Made by a program: the position numbers and the translations under genes
In this document: piece by piece, positions 41,216 to 49,625 of the stretch
Numbering within the stretch: the first letter of the stretch is position 1
Layout: every line of letters begins with the position of its first letter
Notes under the pieces: model-generated
What the model was told of the DNA's origin: nothing
What the model saw: the letters and a program-made list of their open reading frames with translations, nothing else
Database searches by the model: none
DNA from: Phaeobacter sp. 11ANDIMAR09
Lineage (GTDB): Bacteria > Pseudomonadota > Alphaproteobacteria > Rhodobacterales > Rhodobacteraceae
Reading direction: 5' to 3'
Length of the DNA: 64,000 nucleotides
NCBI RefSeq assembly: GCF_001294455.1
Contig: NZ_LIKT01000001.1
Coordinates: forward strand, 1 to 64,000

Positions 41216-42421
41216 TTACGGCTCCAAAGGCACGATTTGTCCGGGCCGTTCGGCCTGGATCTCTTCAAAGTCAAAATTGTCTAGCCGTTTGGCCCGATGT
41301 CCGGCCTTTTCAGCGCTGATCTTTATCTCGGCAATATCCTTGGCGGCCTGGCCAAAATGACGGTCCAGATTGCCCACCCGTTCACCTAGGCGTTCCATGT
41401 CCCGATACAAGTGCCCAAGCTCTGCGCGAATGGCCCCCGCCTGTTCGCGCATACGGGCGTCCTTGAGGATCGCGCGCATGGTGTTCAGGGTTGCCATGCA
41501 GGTGGTGGGGGACACGATCCACACGCGGGCGGCAAAGCCTTCGCGCACCACGGCGGTGAAATTGGCGTGCAGTTCGGCATAGACCGCCTCGGAGGGCAAA
41601 AACATCAGCGCGCCCTCGGCGGTTTCGCCCTCGATTATGTATTTTTCCGAGATCGCAGCGATATGTGCCCGCAGCGCCGCCTTCATCTGTCTTATGGCAT
41701 AGGCTTTCTCATCTCGGCTCTCGGCCCGGTGGAGCGCCTCATAGGGCTCCAGCGGGAATTTGCTATCGATGACAATTGGCCCCGGCGGATTGGGAAGATG
41801 CACCAGGCAATCCGCGCGTTTGCCATTGCTGAGCGTCGCCTGCAGGGTATAGCTGCCCGCCGGCAGGGCCTTGGAGACAATGTCGAACAGCTGGATTTCG
41901 CCAAAAGCCCCGCGGGTCTGCTTGTTCGAGAGGATATCCTGCAGACCCAGCACATCGCCAGAGAGCTTGGTGATATTGTCCTGCGCCTTATCGATCACCG
42001 CCAAGCGCTCTTGCAGCTGGGTCAGCGATGTCACCGTACGCTTGCTGCTGCCATGCAGGCTTTCTTGCATCCGCTCCTGCATCTGGGCCATGGATTGGGC
42101 CTGACGCAGGGCATTATCGGCCAAGCGGTCGTTCATATGTTGCTGCACCGCCGTCAGCCGCGCCTCAACCGTCTGCACCATCTGCATCTGCGCCGTGGCC
42201 TGGGTGTCGGAGACATGCTGCAGCCCTCCCTGCAACTGCTGCACCGATTGACCCAACTGCCCAATCTGTCCCGACAGGGGCACCATAGCCCGCGCAACAC
42301 GCGCCGAAGCTCGCAGAGACATCAGCAAAAGGATCAGCAGCAGCGCGGCAAAGCCCCCTGCCAGCAGGATCAAGGTCCAGATCTCCTCCATCGCCTGAAC
42401 TGCGCTCTCCATCCCCTCCAT
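41216..42421 (-). CDS. rmuC: RmuC family DNA recombination protein
   Basis: About 401 residues: an N-terminal membrane anchor (LILLAGGFAALLLILLLMSL), a long coiled coil with repeated Gln/Met (about 45-155), then the RmuC nuclease-like core (VIDSKFPLEPYEAL, AMLMFLPSEAVYAEL-type segment, VSPTTCMATLNTMRAI). E. coli RmuC limits DNA inversions at short repeats. The ATG at 42421 overlaps the mutL stop (TGATG), so translation is coupled; a TTG one codon earlier is possible. The middle of a mutL-rmuC-cyclase unit. Confidence 0.9.
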   Translation of the reverse strand: MEGMESAVQAMEEIWTLILLAGGFAALLLILLLMSLRASARVARAMVPLSGQIGQLGQSVQQLQGGLQHVSDTQATAQMQMVQTVEARLTAVQQHMNDRLADNALRQAQSMAQMQERMQESLHGSSKRTVTSLTQLQERLAVIDKAQDNITKLSGDVLGLQDILSNKQTRGAFGEIQLFDIVSKALPAGSYTLQATLSNGKRADCLVHLPNPPGPIVIDSKFPLEPYEALHRAESRDEKAYAIRQMKAALRAHIAAISEKYIIEGETAEGALMFLPSEAVYAELHANFTAVVREGFAARVWIVSPTTCMATLNTMRAILKDARMREQAGAIRAELGHLYRDMERLGERVGNLDRHFGQAAKDIAEIKISAEKAGHRAKRLDNFDFEEIQAERPGQIVPLEP

Positions 42422-44358
42422 CAACTGCGCCCGAACAGCCGTTCGATGTCGACGAGCTTCAGCTCCACATAGGTAGGGCGACCGTGATTACATTGGCCGG
42501 AATGGGGTGTTGCCTCCATCTCGCGCAACAGCGCATTCATCTCTTCACCGCGCATCCGGCGGCCCGAGCGGATCGAACCATGACATGCCACCCGGCTCAG
42601 GATGGCCTCTAGCCGGGCCTGCACCAACTGGCTTTCGCCCTGATCGTCCAGCTCATCCAAGATATCTTTCACCATAGCCTCCGCATTTACTTCCCCCAGA
42701 ATGGCAGGGGTTTCACGCACGGCGACGGCATTTCCGCCGAAGGCTTCCAGCCCGAGGCCAAATTTCCTCAAAGCCTCTGCATGGGCCAGCAATCGGGCAC
42801 AGTCATTGCTGCCCAGCTCGACAATCTCCGGGATCAGCAGCGCCTGGGCCGCGACGCCATTTTCCGCCATCTGATGTTTCAGCTTCTCATAGACCAGCCG
42901 TTCATGGGCGGCGTGCTGGTCAACAATGACCATCCCATCGGCGGTCTGGGCGATGATGTAGTTTTCATGCACCTGGCCACGGGCCGCCCCCAATGGCAGG
43001 GCTTCGGCCCCGGGCGCGGCTCCCTCGGGCGCATCCGACATCTGACCCGGGGCCTTGAAATCCGGGGCGGGTTCGGTGACGCGACCACTGTAGGCACCTT
43101 GGAACTCTGCAAACCCCGGCGCTGCCGGTGGCGGCCCAGGCACGGATATCTCTTGCGGCTGTCCTGGGGATTGCGCCGCATAAGACAGGCTTCGTGCGCC
43201 CATGGAGGGGCGATCCATCTGATAGACCCGTGCAGCCCCGCTGGCGGTGGGGGCTTCGGGGCGCATGGCGCCCAATGTTGCCCCCGCAACGGTGGTTGAA
43301 GCGCGATGTCCGGCCTCAGCCAGGGCATGGCGCAGCGCCGAGACAATCAGCCCCCGTGCCAGGCCGGGATCACGAAACCGCACTTCAGATTTGGCCGGAT
43401 GTACGTTCACATCCACCAGGGTTGGATCGCAATCAATAAACAGCGCTGCCGCCGGGTGGCGATCGCGGCTGAGAAAATCAAAATAGGCCCCGCGCAGCGC
43501 TCCTGTCAGCATCTTGTCCTTCACTGGCCGCGAGTTCACAAACAGGAACTGCGCCACCGCAGCCCCGCGCGAATAGGTTGGCAGCGCCGCATAGCCAAAC
43601 AGCCGGATACCATCGCGCGTGGCATCGATCTTGAGCGCGTTTTCGGCAAATTCGCGCCCCAGAACCGAGGCAAGCCGCCCATGCAACGCGTCAAACAGAT
43701 CGCCTGTCAAAGGATCGGCGCGAAAGGTCACACGCCCCTCGCCACCTCCCGAAACATCCCGCAGCGTGAAACCCACCGAGGGCTCTGCCATGGCCAGACG
43801 TTTAACAACATCGCCAATAGCCTGGGATTCGGCGCGATCTGTGCGCATGAATTTCAGCCGTGCCGGGGTGGCGTAAAACAGATCACTCAGCTCAACAATT
43901 GTACCTGCACGAAGGGCTGCCGGGCGCACCGGCTCCATCTTGCCGCCTGCCACTCGGATCATTGCCGCGTCATGACCTGCGGCCCGGCTGGTGATGGTCA
44001 GCCGACCCACCGCCCCCAGACTGGGCAGGGCCTCGCCACGAAACCCAAAGGTATGGATATTGAGCAGATCCGTCCCATCAATTTTTGAGGTGGCATGGCG
44101 CGACAGCGCCAGCGGCAGGTCCCGCGAGGTCATACCACAGCCATCATCAGTCACCCGGATCAGGGTCTTGCCACCATCGGCGATCTCGATGGTGATGCGC
44201 TGTGCGCCGGCATCAATGGCGTTTTCCACCAGTTCCTTGACGGCCGAGGCCGGGCGCTCCACCACCTCGCCAGCGGCGATCCGGTTGATTGCGCTGTCAT
44301 CTAGCTGACGAATGGTCGGGCGATCAGAATCGCTGATATGGGGGTCTTGGCTGCTCAT
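42421..44358 (-). CDS. mutL: DNA mismatch repair protein MutL (endonuclease type)
   Basis: 645 residues. The N-terminal GHKL ATPase is clear (RIAAGEVVERPASAVKELVENAIDAGA, FGFRGEALPSLGAV). The C-terminal dimerisation domain contains DQHAAHERLVYE, the DQHA(x)2E(x)4E metal-binding endonuclease motif, so this MutL nicks DNA itself, as in bacteria without MutH. A proline-rich linker joins the halves. The start at 44358 (MSSQDPHIS) is preferred; the frame upstream to 44430 runs through a candidate LexA box at 44414-44428, which lies 56 bases before the ATG. Confidence 0.95.
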   Translation of the reverse strand: MSSQDPHISDSDRPTIRQLDDSAINRIAAGEVVERPASAVKELVENAIDAGAQRITIEIADGGKTLIRVTDDGCGMTSRDLPLALSRHATSKIDGTDLLNIHTFGFRGEALPSLGAVGRLTITSRAAGHDAAMIRVAGGKMEPVRPAALRAGTIVELSDLFYATPARLKFMRTDRAESQAIGDVVKRLAMAEPSVGFTLRDVSGGGEGRVTFRADPLTGDLFDALHGRLASVLGREFAENALKIDATRDGIRLFGYAALPTYSRGAAVAQFLFVNSRPVKDKMLTGALRGAYFDFLSRDRHPAAALFIDCDPTLVDVNVHPAKSEVRFRDPGLARGLIVSALRHALAEAGHRASTTVAGATLGAMRPEAPTASGAARVYQMDRPSMGARSLSYAAQSPGQPQEISVPGPPPAAPGFAEFQGAYSGRVTEPAPDFKAPGQMSDAPEGAAPGAEALPLGAARGQVHENYIIAQTADGMVIVDQHAAHERLVYEKLKHQMAENGVAAQALLIPEIVELGSNDCARLLAHAEALRKFGLGLEAFGGNAVAVRETPAILGEVNAEAMVKDILDELDDQGESQLVQARLEAILSRVACHGSIRSGRRMRGEEMNALLREMEATPHSGQCNHGRPTYVELKLVDIERLFGRS

Positions 44359-44413
44359 GCCGCTAAATTTAGCAGCTTCCCCCGATTCTACCACCGGGTC
44401 CCGCGCAAAAATC

Positions 44414-44428
44414 GAACAAGAGGGGAAC
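44414..44428 (-). promoter_or_regulatory. Candidate LexA (SOS) box upstream of mutL
   Basis: GAAC-N7-GAAC on the plus strand (GTTC-N7-GTTC on the mutL strand) is an exact match to the direct-repeat LexA box known from alphaproteobacteria. It lies 56 bases before the mutL ATG. The motif is only eight fixed bases, so a chance match is possible, but its place before a repair operon is suggestive. Confidence 0.5.
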
Positions 44429-44492
44429 AAAAGGAGAGCCGCGCTTTGGCACGCCCCTCCATCCTTTGCGCAGAGATCGGCGCACGCACGCC

Positions 44493-45422
44493 TCAGGCCG
44501 TAGCCGGCGCCCCGGAACGACCCCTACAGGGACCAAACCGAGCGGTGATCGCCAGGATCACGCCAGAGACGGTGGCGATCATGCCGGCCGCGCTGACCGC
44601 ATCCCCGCCCCCCAACCAGAGGGGGCCAAAACCGGCAAGAACATAGCCAAGTACCGCTGAAAGCACCGCGTAGAGCACACTCCAGGCGATCTGCGCCTCC
44701 AGGCGATTGGTCATCATCCGCGCCGCCGCAGGCGGACAGATGAACATGGCAATCACAATAATTGACCCGACCGCGTCAAAGGCCGCCACGGCCGCCACGG
44801 CGGCGGTGATCACCAGCCCCAGCCCCAGCAGATTGGTGCGGATGCCCATGGTCCGGGCAAAGCCTTCGTCAAAGGTCGAGATCTTCAGTGCCCGCCAGAA
44901 CAGCGTGGTAAACAGGCACACACCCAGCAGGGTCAGCGCCATGCGCGGCAGCTCGGAGGGCAGGTATCTCAGAGCCTGCGGGTCCAGCAGCGAGGCCCAG
45001 CCAGTGGCATCCAGCCAGATCAGGCTTTCCAGATTGCCATAAAGCGCGTGCTCCACATCCAGATGCACGGTTGAGGTATCGGTCTGTTCCAACAGCAAGA
45101 CACCGCCGGCAAACATAGTGGTAAAGACTACGCCCATGGCCGCACCGGGCTCGATCCGGCCCAGGCGGCGGATTGCCTCGATCATCACCACGGCAACAAT
45201 CGCCGCTCCGGCAGCCCCCAGCATCATGGGCCAGGCGGCAATCATGCCCGTCATCAAAAAGGCCACCACAATGCCCGGCAGCACCACATGGCTGATGGCA
45301 TCGCCAATCAGCGCCTGTCGGCGCAAGAGCAGAAAGTTGCCCGGCAGAGCGCAGGCAATGGCCGCAAAGATGCCAATCAACATTGGCGTCAGGGACAGGG
45401 GAACAAACTCTTCACCGCTCAT
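44493..45422 (-). CDS. Metal ABC transporter permease (SitD/ZnuB type)
   Basis: 309 residues with about eight to nine membrane helices of the ABC-3 family, which carries manganese, iron or zinc. It starts inside the stop of the preceding permease gene (ATGA, 45419-45422), so the two are translationally coupled. With the other permease, the ATPase and the binding protein it forms a four-gene operon in SitABCD-like order. It is the last gene of the operon; mutL follows after 134 bases with its own signals. Confidence 0.9.
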   Translation of the reverse strand: MSGEEFVPLSLTPMLIGIFAAIACALPGNFLLLRRQALIGDAISHVVLPGIVVAFLMTGMIAAWPMMLGAAGAAIVAVVMIEAIRRLGRIEPGAAMGVVFTTMFAGGVLLLEQTDTSTVHLDVEHALYGNLESLIWLDATGWASLLDPQALRYLPSELPRMALTLLGVCLFTTLFWRALKISTFDEGFARTMGIRTNLLGLGLVITAAVAAVAAFDAVGSIIVIAMFICPPAAARMMTNRLEAQIAWSVLYAVLSAVLGYVLAGFGPLWLGGGDAVSAAGMIATVSGVILAITARFGPCRGRSGAPATA

Positions 45423-46624
45423 GAGACTACCTCGCGTGGGCCACCAATGCGGCGGTCTATTTCCTGGATCTGATCCCGTGTCAGCACCGTCTCGATATCG
45501 CGCAGCCCATCATATAGTGCCGCTGCAGCCTCTTGTGTGACGTCACTACGCACCACTTCCCAACGCTGCTCATCGCGCAGAGCCTTGGCCGCGCGGACCT
45601 TGCCTTTGCCAGTTGCCACCCCGTCCGCACGCACCAGATCGGCGCGGCGCAGCAGCCGCAGGGTCAGGCTTTCATAGATGGCCTGGCCCTGCGCCAGAGC
45701 CAGCAATCCCTGACGCAGATGCACCCGGCGCTGGAAGCGCATATGGCGCAGAACCGCCGCCAGAACACCCCGATTGGGGGCTAGAAACAGTGACAGAGCG
45801 AAAAGAGCAAAACTGACCAGGACAATCAGTGGTCCCGTCGGCAGATTCGGCGCCGAGGCAGATAGAGCGGCTCCCAGATAGGCGGCAACACCGCCAAACA
45901 GGCCTGCCAGCAGAACCACATATTCGGACCGTTCCGTCCAGAACCGCGCAGTCACGGCGGGAATGATCAGCAGCGCCACAATGAGGATCAACCCGACGAT
46001 CTTCAGCCCGACAACCGTCACGGCCATGACCAAACCCATCATCAGCATGTCGATGCGATCCACCTGCAGGCCACGGGCTGCGGCATATTCGGGGTCAAAG
46101 GCCACCAGAGTCATGGGGCGGCGCGTCACCAAAACCAGAAACAAGGTGACGGCTCCGCCCGCTGCAATCACAACCGCATCGCTATACAGCATGCCTGCGG
46201 TGGAGCCGAGCAGGAAGCCTTCAAGCCCCGCCTGGCGGCCCACACCCAGCGTCTGAATGACGGTGAGCAACACGATACCAAACCCAAAGAACACCGACAG
46301 AACCGCGCCGATGGCTGCGTCTTCGGCGAGGCGGGTGTTGCGGGTCAGCCAATTCATGCACCACAGGCCAATCCCGGCAGAGACAGCGGAACCCGCCAGA
46401 AGCCCCGCCAGATTCCGCCCATCGCCACCCGCAAAGGCCATCAACAGGAAGGCAATACAGACACCAGGCAGGGTCGCATGGCTGACCGCATCTGACACCA
46501 GCGCGCGTTTACGCAGAAACAGAAAGGTCCCGGTGATTCCGGCAGCCGTGCCCAATAGTGCTGCGCCAATCGCCACCAGCGTGGCGTTATAGCCAAGCTG
46601 CAAGAGCAGAGCGTCCAGTAACAT
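45419..46624 (-). CDS. Metal ABC transporter permease (SitC type) with C-terminal winged-helix-like extension
   Basis: 401 residues. The first ~290 form an ABC-3 family permease (about eight helices; TLPGVCIAFLLMAFAGG, GLVMAVTVVGLKIVG). The last ~110 residues are soluble (LRQGLLALAQGQAIYESLTLRLL, AAKALRDEQRWEVVR, ALYDGLRDIETVLTRDQIQEID) and resemble the DtxR/MntR-type winged-helix domain fused to some TroC/SitC permeases. The extension may sense metal or the transporter state; DNA binding by a membrane protein is doubtful. It begins 11 bases after the ATPase gene. Confidence 0.87.
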   Translation of the reverse strand: MLLDALLLQLGYNATLVAIGAALLGTAAGITGTFLFLRKRALVSDAVSHATLPGVCIAFLLMAFAGGDGRNLAGLLAGSAVSAGIGLWCMNWLTRNTRLAEDAAIGAVLSVFFGFGIVLLTVIQTLGVGRQAGLEGFLLGSTAGMLYSDAVVIAAGGAVTLFLVLVTRRPMTLVAFDPEYAAARGLQVDRIDMLMMGLVMAVTVVGLKIVGLILIVALLIIPAVTARFWTERSEYVVLLAGLFGGVAAYLGAALSASAPNLPTGPLIVLVSFALFALSLFLAPNRGVLAAVLRHMRFQRRVHLRQGLLALAQGQAIYESLTLRLLRRADLVRADGVATGKGKVRAAKALRDEQRWEVVRSDVTQEAAAALYDGLRDIETVLTRDQIQEIDRRIGGPREVVS

Positions 46625-46635
46625 AGGTTGCCCCC

Positions 46636-47448
46636 TCAGACCCTGGCCAGTTTATCAATTTGCGAGGTTGCGAGCCGCCCGCCATAGGCCGCCTGCAGGG
46701 TCTCTTCGGTAAAAGACTCAGCCACCGGACCTTCGGCTACGCGACGGGTATTGATCAGGAAGACCCTGTCAAAATACTCGGTCACGGTGGCCAGATCGTG
46801 ATGCACCACCACCACCGTCTTGCCCGCCTCGCGCAGGGATTTCAGCACCGAGATGATCGCCTTTTCGGTCGCGGCATCCACCCCGGCAAAGGGCTCGTCC
46901 AACAGATAGAGATCTGCCCCCTGGGCCAGGGCGCGGGCGAGAAACACCCGTTGTTGCTGGCCACCGGACAGCTGGCCGATCTGGCGGGCGGCAAAATCGC
47001 CCATGCCAACCCGTTCCAGACAGTCCAGCGCTTTGGCGCGATGCATCCCCCTGATCCGACCCAGTAGACCCAGCTCGCGGTAGAGCCCCATCAGCACCAC
47101 ATCAATCACCCGCGTCGGGAAATCCCAATCGACGCTGGCACGCTGTGGCACATAGGCAATCCGGGCGCGCTGCTCTTCCAGCGAGCGGCCAAATACTGAG
47201 ACCCGGCCGGAGAGCGGTGCGACGATGCCCAAAGCCGCCTTGAGCAGCGTCGATTTACCGGCCCCATTCGGACCGATGATCGCGGTCATCTGCCCCGGCT
47301 CCACGGTCATATCCACCGAGAAGACGGCGGGTTTTTCACCGTAACTGACGGTGAGACCGCGAATGGCTAACGGGCTCTGTGCCATCTTTGCTTCTGGTGC
47401 CTGGCCTGTGCTCAGGTCGTCCTGGGGCTGCGTCTTCACGATTTCCAC
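46636..47448 (-). CDS. Metal ABC transporter ATPase (SitB/MntB type)
   Basis: 270 residues. Walker A is GPNGAGKST, the signature is LSGGQQQRV, Walker B is LYLLDEPFAGVD and the switch histidine is in VVVHHDLATV. An N-terminal tail of about 28 residues precedes the domain. It is tightly packed between the binding-protein gene (2 bases between stop and start) and the first permease. Acts as the energising subunit of the Mn/Fe/Zn importer. Confidence 0.92.
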   Translation of the reverse strand: MEIVKTQPQDDLSTGQAPEAKMAQSPLAIRGLTVSYGEKPAVFSVDMTVEPGQMTAIIGPNGAGKSTLLKAALGIVAPLSGRVSVFGRSLEEQRARIAYVPQRASVDWDFPTRVIDVVLMGLYRELGLLGRIRGMHRAKALDCLERVGMGDFAARQIGQLSGGQQQRVFLARALAQGADLYLLDEPFAGVDAATEKAIISVLKSLREAGKTVVVVHHDLATVTEYFDRVFLINTRRVAEGPVAESFTEETLQAAYGGRLATSQIDKLARV

Positions 47449-47450
47449 TG

Positions 47451-48419
47451 TTACAATCCTGCCGATAGTTTTCCATCCATGCCACGGGCCGGGGTATCCG
47501 CTGCCCCCAGGGCTCGGGAGATGGTTGTCATATTGTGATCTAGCATGCCTAGGTATGTGCCCTCATAGGTGCCATCGGCCCCCATGGCATCGGAAAATAA
47601 TTCACCGCCGATTGCAACCTCATGCCCCCGAGCTGCCGCCCCTTCGATCAAAGCGCGTACCGAGCGATCCGAAACCGAGCTTTCGACAAAAACCGCCTTG
47701 ATGTCACGTTCAACCAGCAGGTCAACCAGCTCGCCAATGCGGTTCAGCCCGGCCTCTGATTGGGTCGAAATCCCTTGAATACCCAGCACCTCAAAGCCGT
47801 AGTCGCGGCCAAAATAGCCAAAGGCATCATGCGCCGATAGCAAGACCCGGTTTTGTGCCGGAACCCGGGCCAGCACATCCCCGCCATAGGCGATTAGCCG
47901 ATCCAGATCCGCGATATGAGCCGCGGCATTGGCGGCAAAGATCTCTGCAGCCTCAGGACGCGCTGTGGTCAGGGCCTCCTGGACTTCAGTCACAACCAGT
48001 TTCCACAGCGCCGGAGTCATCCAGACATGGGGGTCAAATTTGTCCGCATAGTCATCATGGCCACGCAGCACATCCTTGGGCAGGCCCTCGGCGACGGGGA
48101 CAACTGTGCGTTTGCGCTCCAGATCATGAAAGAACTCTTCCATCTGCGCCTCTAGGTACAAGCCATGCCACAGAACCAGATCCGCGCGGGTCATGGCGAC
48201 AATATCGGAACGGGTCTGGCGATAAGCGTGCGGGTCGACTCCGGGACCCATCAGGGCTTTGACTTCTACCTGCTCTCCCCCGACCTGGCGGGCCGCATCC
48301 GCAATCATGCCAGTGGTGGCCACCAGGGCCAAAGGCGCATCGGCAGTGGCTCGGCTTGCTGCCATTGGTAGGGCAAAAAGCACCATCAGGCCCAGATAGG
48401 CATAGTGTTTGAGTCGCAT
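47451..48419 (-). CDS. Metal ABC transporter binding protein (cluster A-I; manganese or zinc)
   Basis: 322 residues with a signal peptide (MRLKHYAYLGLMVLFALPMAASRATA). The four metal ligands of the TroA/PsaA type are visible: His in GVDPHAYR, His in FDPHVWM, a Glu or His in the C-terminal lobe (AVFVESSVSDRS) and Asp in GELFSDAMG. There is no His-rich loop typical of ZnuA, which favours manganese (or iron) over zinc. The start at 48419 follows ACGGAGG and replaces the longer frame to 48482, which runs across the operator. First gene of the operon. Confidence 0.9.
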   Translation of the reverse strand: MRLKHYAYLGLMVLFALPMAASRATADAPLALVATTGMIADAARQVGGEQVEVKALMGPGVDPHAYRQTRSDIVAMTRADLVLWHGLYLEAQMEEFFHDLERKRTVVPVAEGLPKDVLRGHDDYADKFDPHVWMTPALWKLVVTEVQEALTTARPEAAEIFAANAAAHIADLDRLIAYGGDVLARVPAQNRVLLSAHDAFGYFGRDYGFEVLGIQGISTQSEAGLNRIGELVDLLVERDIKAVFVESSVSDRSVRALIEGAAARGHEVAIGGELFSDAMGADGTYEGTYLGMLDHNMTTISRALGAADTPARGMDGKLSAGL

Positions 48420-48453
48420 GGGCCGAGGCCTCCGTAAACTTGCTGTTGCGACA

Positions 48454-48482
48454 AATATGAGAACGATTCTCAACTTAGTCAA
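48454..48482 (-). promoter_or_regulatory. Promoter of the metal transporter operon with overlapping Fur-family-like operator
   Basis: On the minus strand, TTGACT (48482-48477) and CATATT (48459-48454) are 17 bases apart. TGAGAA-CGA-TTCTCA (48458-48472) is a perfect 6-3-6 palindrome covering the spacer and touching the -10, 38 bases before the ATG. It is close to Fur/Mur-type boxes (TGAGAATNATTCTCA has one mismatch), and its place in the promoter suits repression by replete metal. Confidence 0.55.
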
Positions 48483-48622
48483 TGAAATTGCGACTTATTC
48501 GCAAGAAAATCTTGTAATATTTGTCCATTAGGTCAAATTTCACTCGCTGGCCCGGCTGGTTTACTTGCCAAGATGCCGCACCCGTGCGACTTTCGCGCAG
48601 AACTCTGTTGAGGACCCCCGGA

Positions 48623-49612
48623 ATGGAAAGCCAAACCTTGGAACATACACAGCCGCTGGCGCTGGCGCAGGAGCCCCGCAACCCTGGCATGGCGCTTGAC
48701 CTCGACTGGGTCACTGGTGTGCAGGCCAATACCTCTGCGATCGAGCGCCGCTGTGCCACGCTGGCTGCAAGGCGCAGCGTCAAAAAGGACTATCAGGCCG
48801 CCTGGCTCTTGAAGGCCGTGACCTGCATCGACTTGACCACGCTGTCTGGCGATGACACCGAAGAGCGCGTGCGCCGGCTTTGTGCCAAGGCGCGTCAACC
48901 CGTGCGGGGTGACATCATGCAGGCGCTCGACATGGCCCCAATCACCACCGGCGCCGTCTGCGTCTATCACGAAATGATCCCCGCAGCGGTCAAAGCGCTG
49001 GAGGGCAGTGGCATCCCCGTCGCCGCCGTCTCCACCGGGTTTCCGGCCGGGCTATCGCCCTTTCATCTGCGGGTGGCCGAGATCGAGGAAAGCGTCAAGG
49101 CCGGCGCCAAAGAGATCGACATCGTGATCTCCCGCCGTCATGTGCTCGCGGGCAACTGGCAGGCGCTCTATGACGAGATGAAAGCCTTCCGCGCCGCCTG
49201 TGGCGATGCCCATGTCAAAGCCATCCTCGCCACCGGAGAGCTGGGAAGCCTGCGCAATGTGGCGCGGGCCTCACTGATCTGCATGATGGCCGGGGCGGAT
49301 TTCATCAAGACCTCCACTGGCAAGGAAAGCGTCAATGCCACGCTGCCTGTCAGCCTGGTGATGATCCGCGCCATCCGCGATTATTATGACCGCACCGGCT
49401 TCCGCGTTGGCTACAAACCTGCCGGTGGCATCTCCAAGGCCAAGGACGCGCTGGTCTATCTGTCGCTGATCAAAGAAGAGCTGGGCGACCGCTGGCTGCA
49501 ACCAGACCTGTTCCGCTTTGGCGCCTCATCCTTGCTCAACGACATCGAACGCCAGCTCGAACACCACACCACCGGCGCCTATTCCGCCAGCTACCGCCAT
49601 GCCTCGGCCTGA
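48623..49612 (+). CDS. deoC: Deoxyribose-phosphate aldolase
   Basis: 329 residues, longer than E. coli DeoC by an N-terminal extension of about 60 residues. It splits 2-deoxyribose 5-phosphate into glyceraldehyde 3-phosphate and acetaldehyde. The Schiff-base lysine is in DFIKTSTGK, the second catalytic lysine in GYKPAGGIS, and KAILATGEL is also conserved. The start at 48623 follows GAGGACCCCCGGA. An aldehyde dehydrogenase gene begins 13 bases after the stop and could oxidise the acetaldehyde. Confidence 0.94.
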   Translation: MESQTLEHTQPLALAQEPRNPGMALDLDWVTGVQANTSAIERRCATLAARRSVKKDYQAAWLLKAVTCIDLTTLSGDDTEERVRRLCAKARQPVRGDIMQALDMAPITTGAVCVYHEMIPAAVKALEGSGIPVAAVSTGFPAGLSPFHLRVAEIEESVKAGAKEIDIVISRRHVLAGNWQALYDEMKAFRAACGDAHVKAILATGELGSLRNVARASLICMMAGADFIKTSTGKESVNATLPVSLVMIRAIRDYYDRTGFRVGYKPAGGISKAKDALVYLSLIKEELGDRWLQPDLFRFGASSLLNDIERQLEHHTTGAYSASYRHASA

Positions 49613-49625
49613 AGGAGCATCAGAC

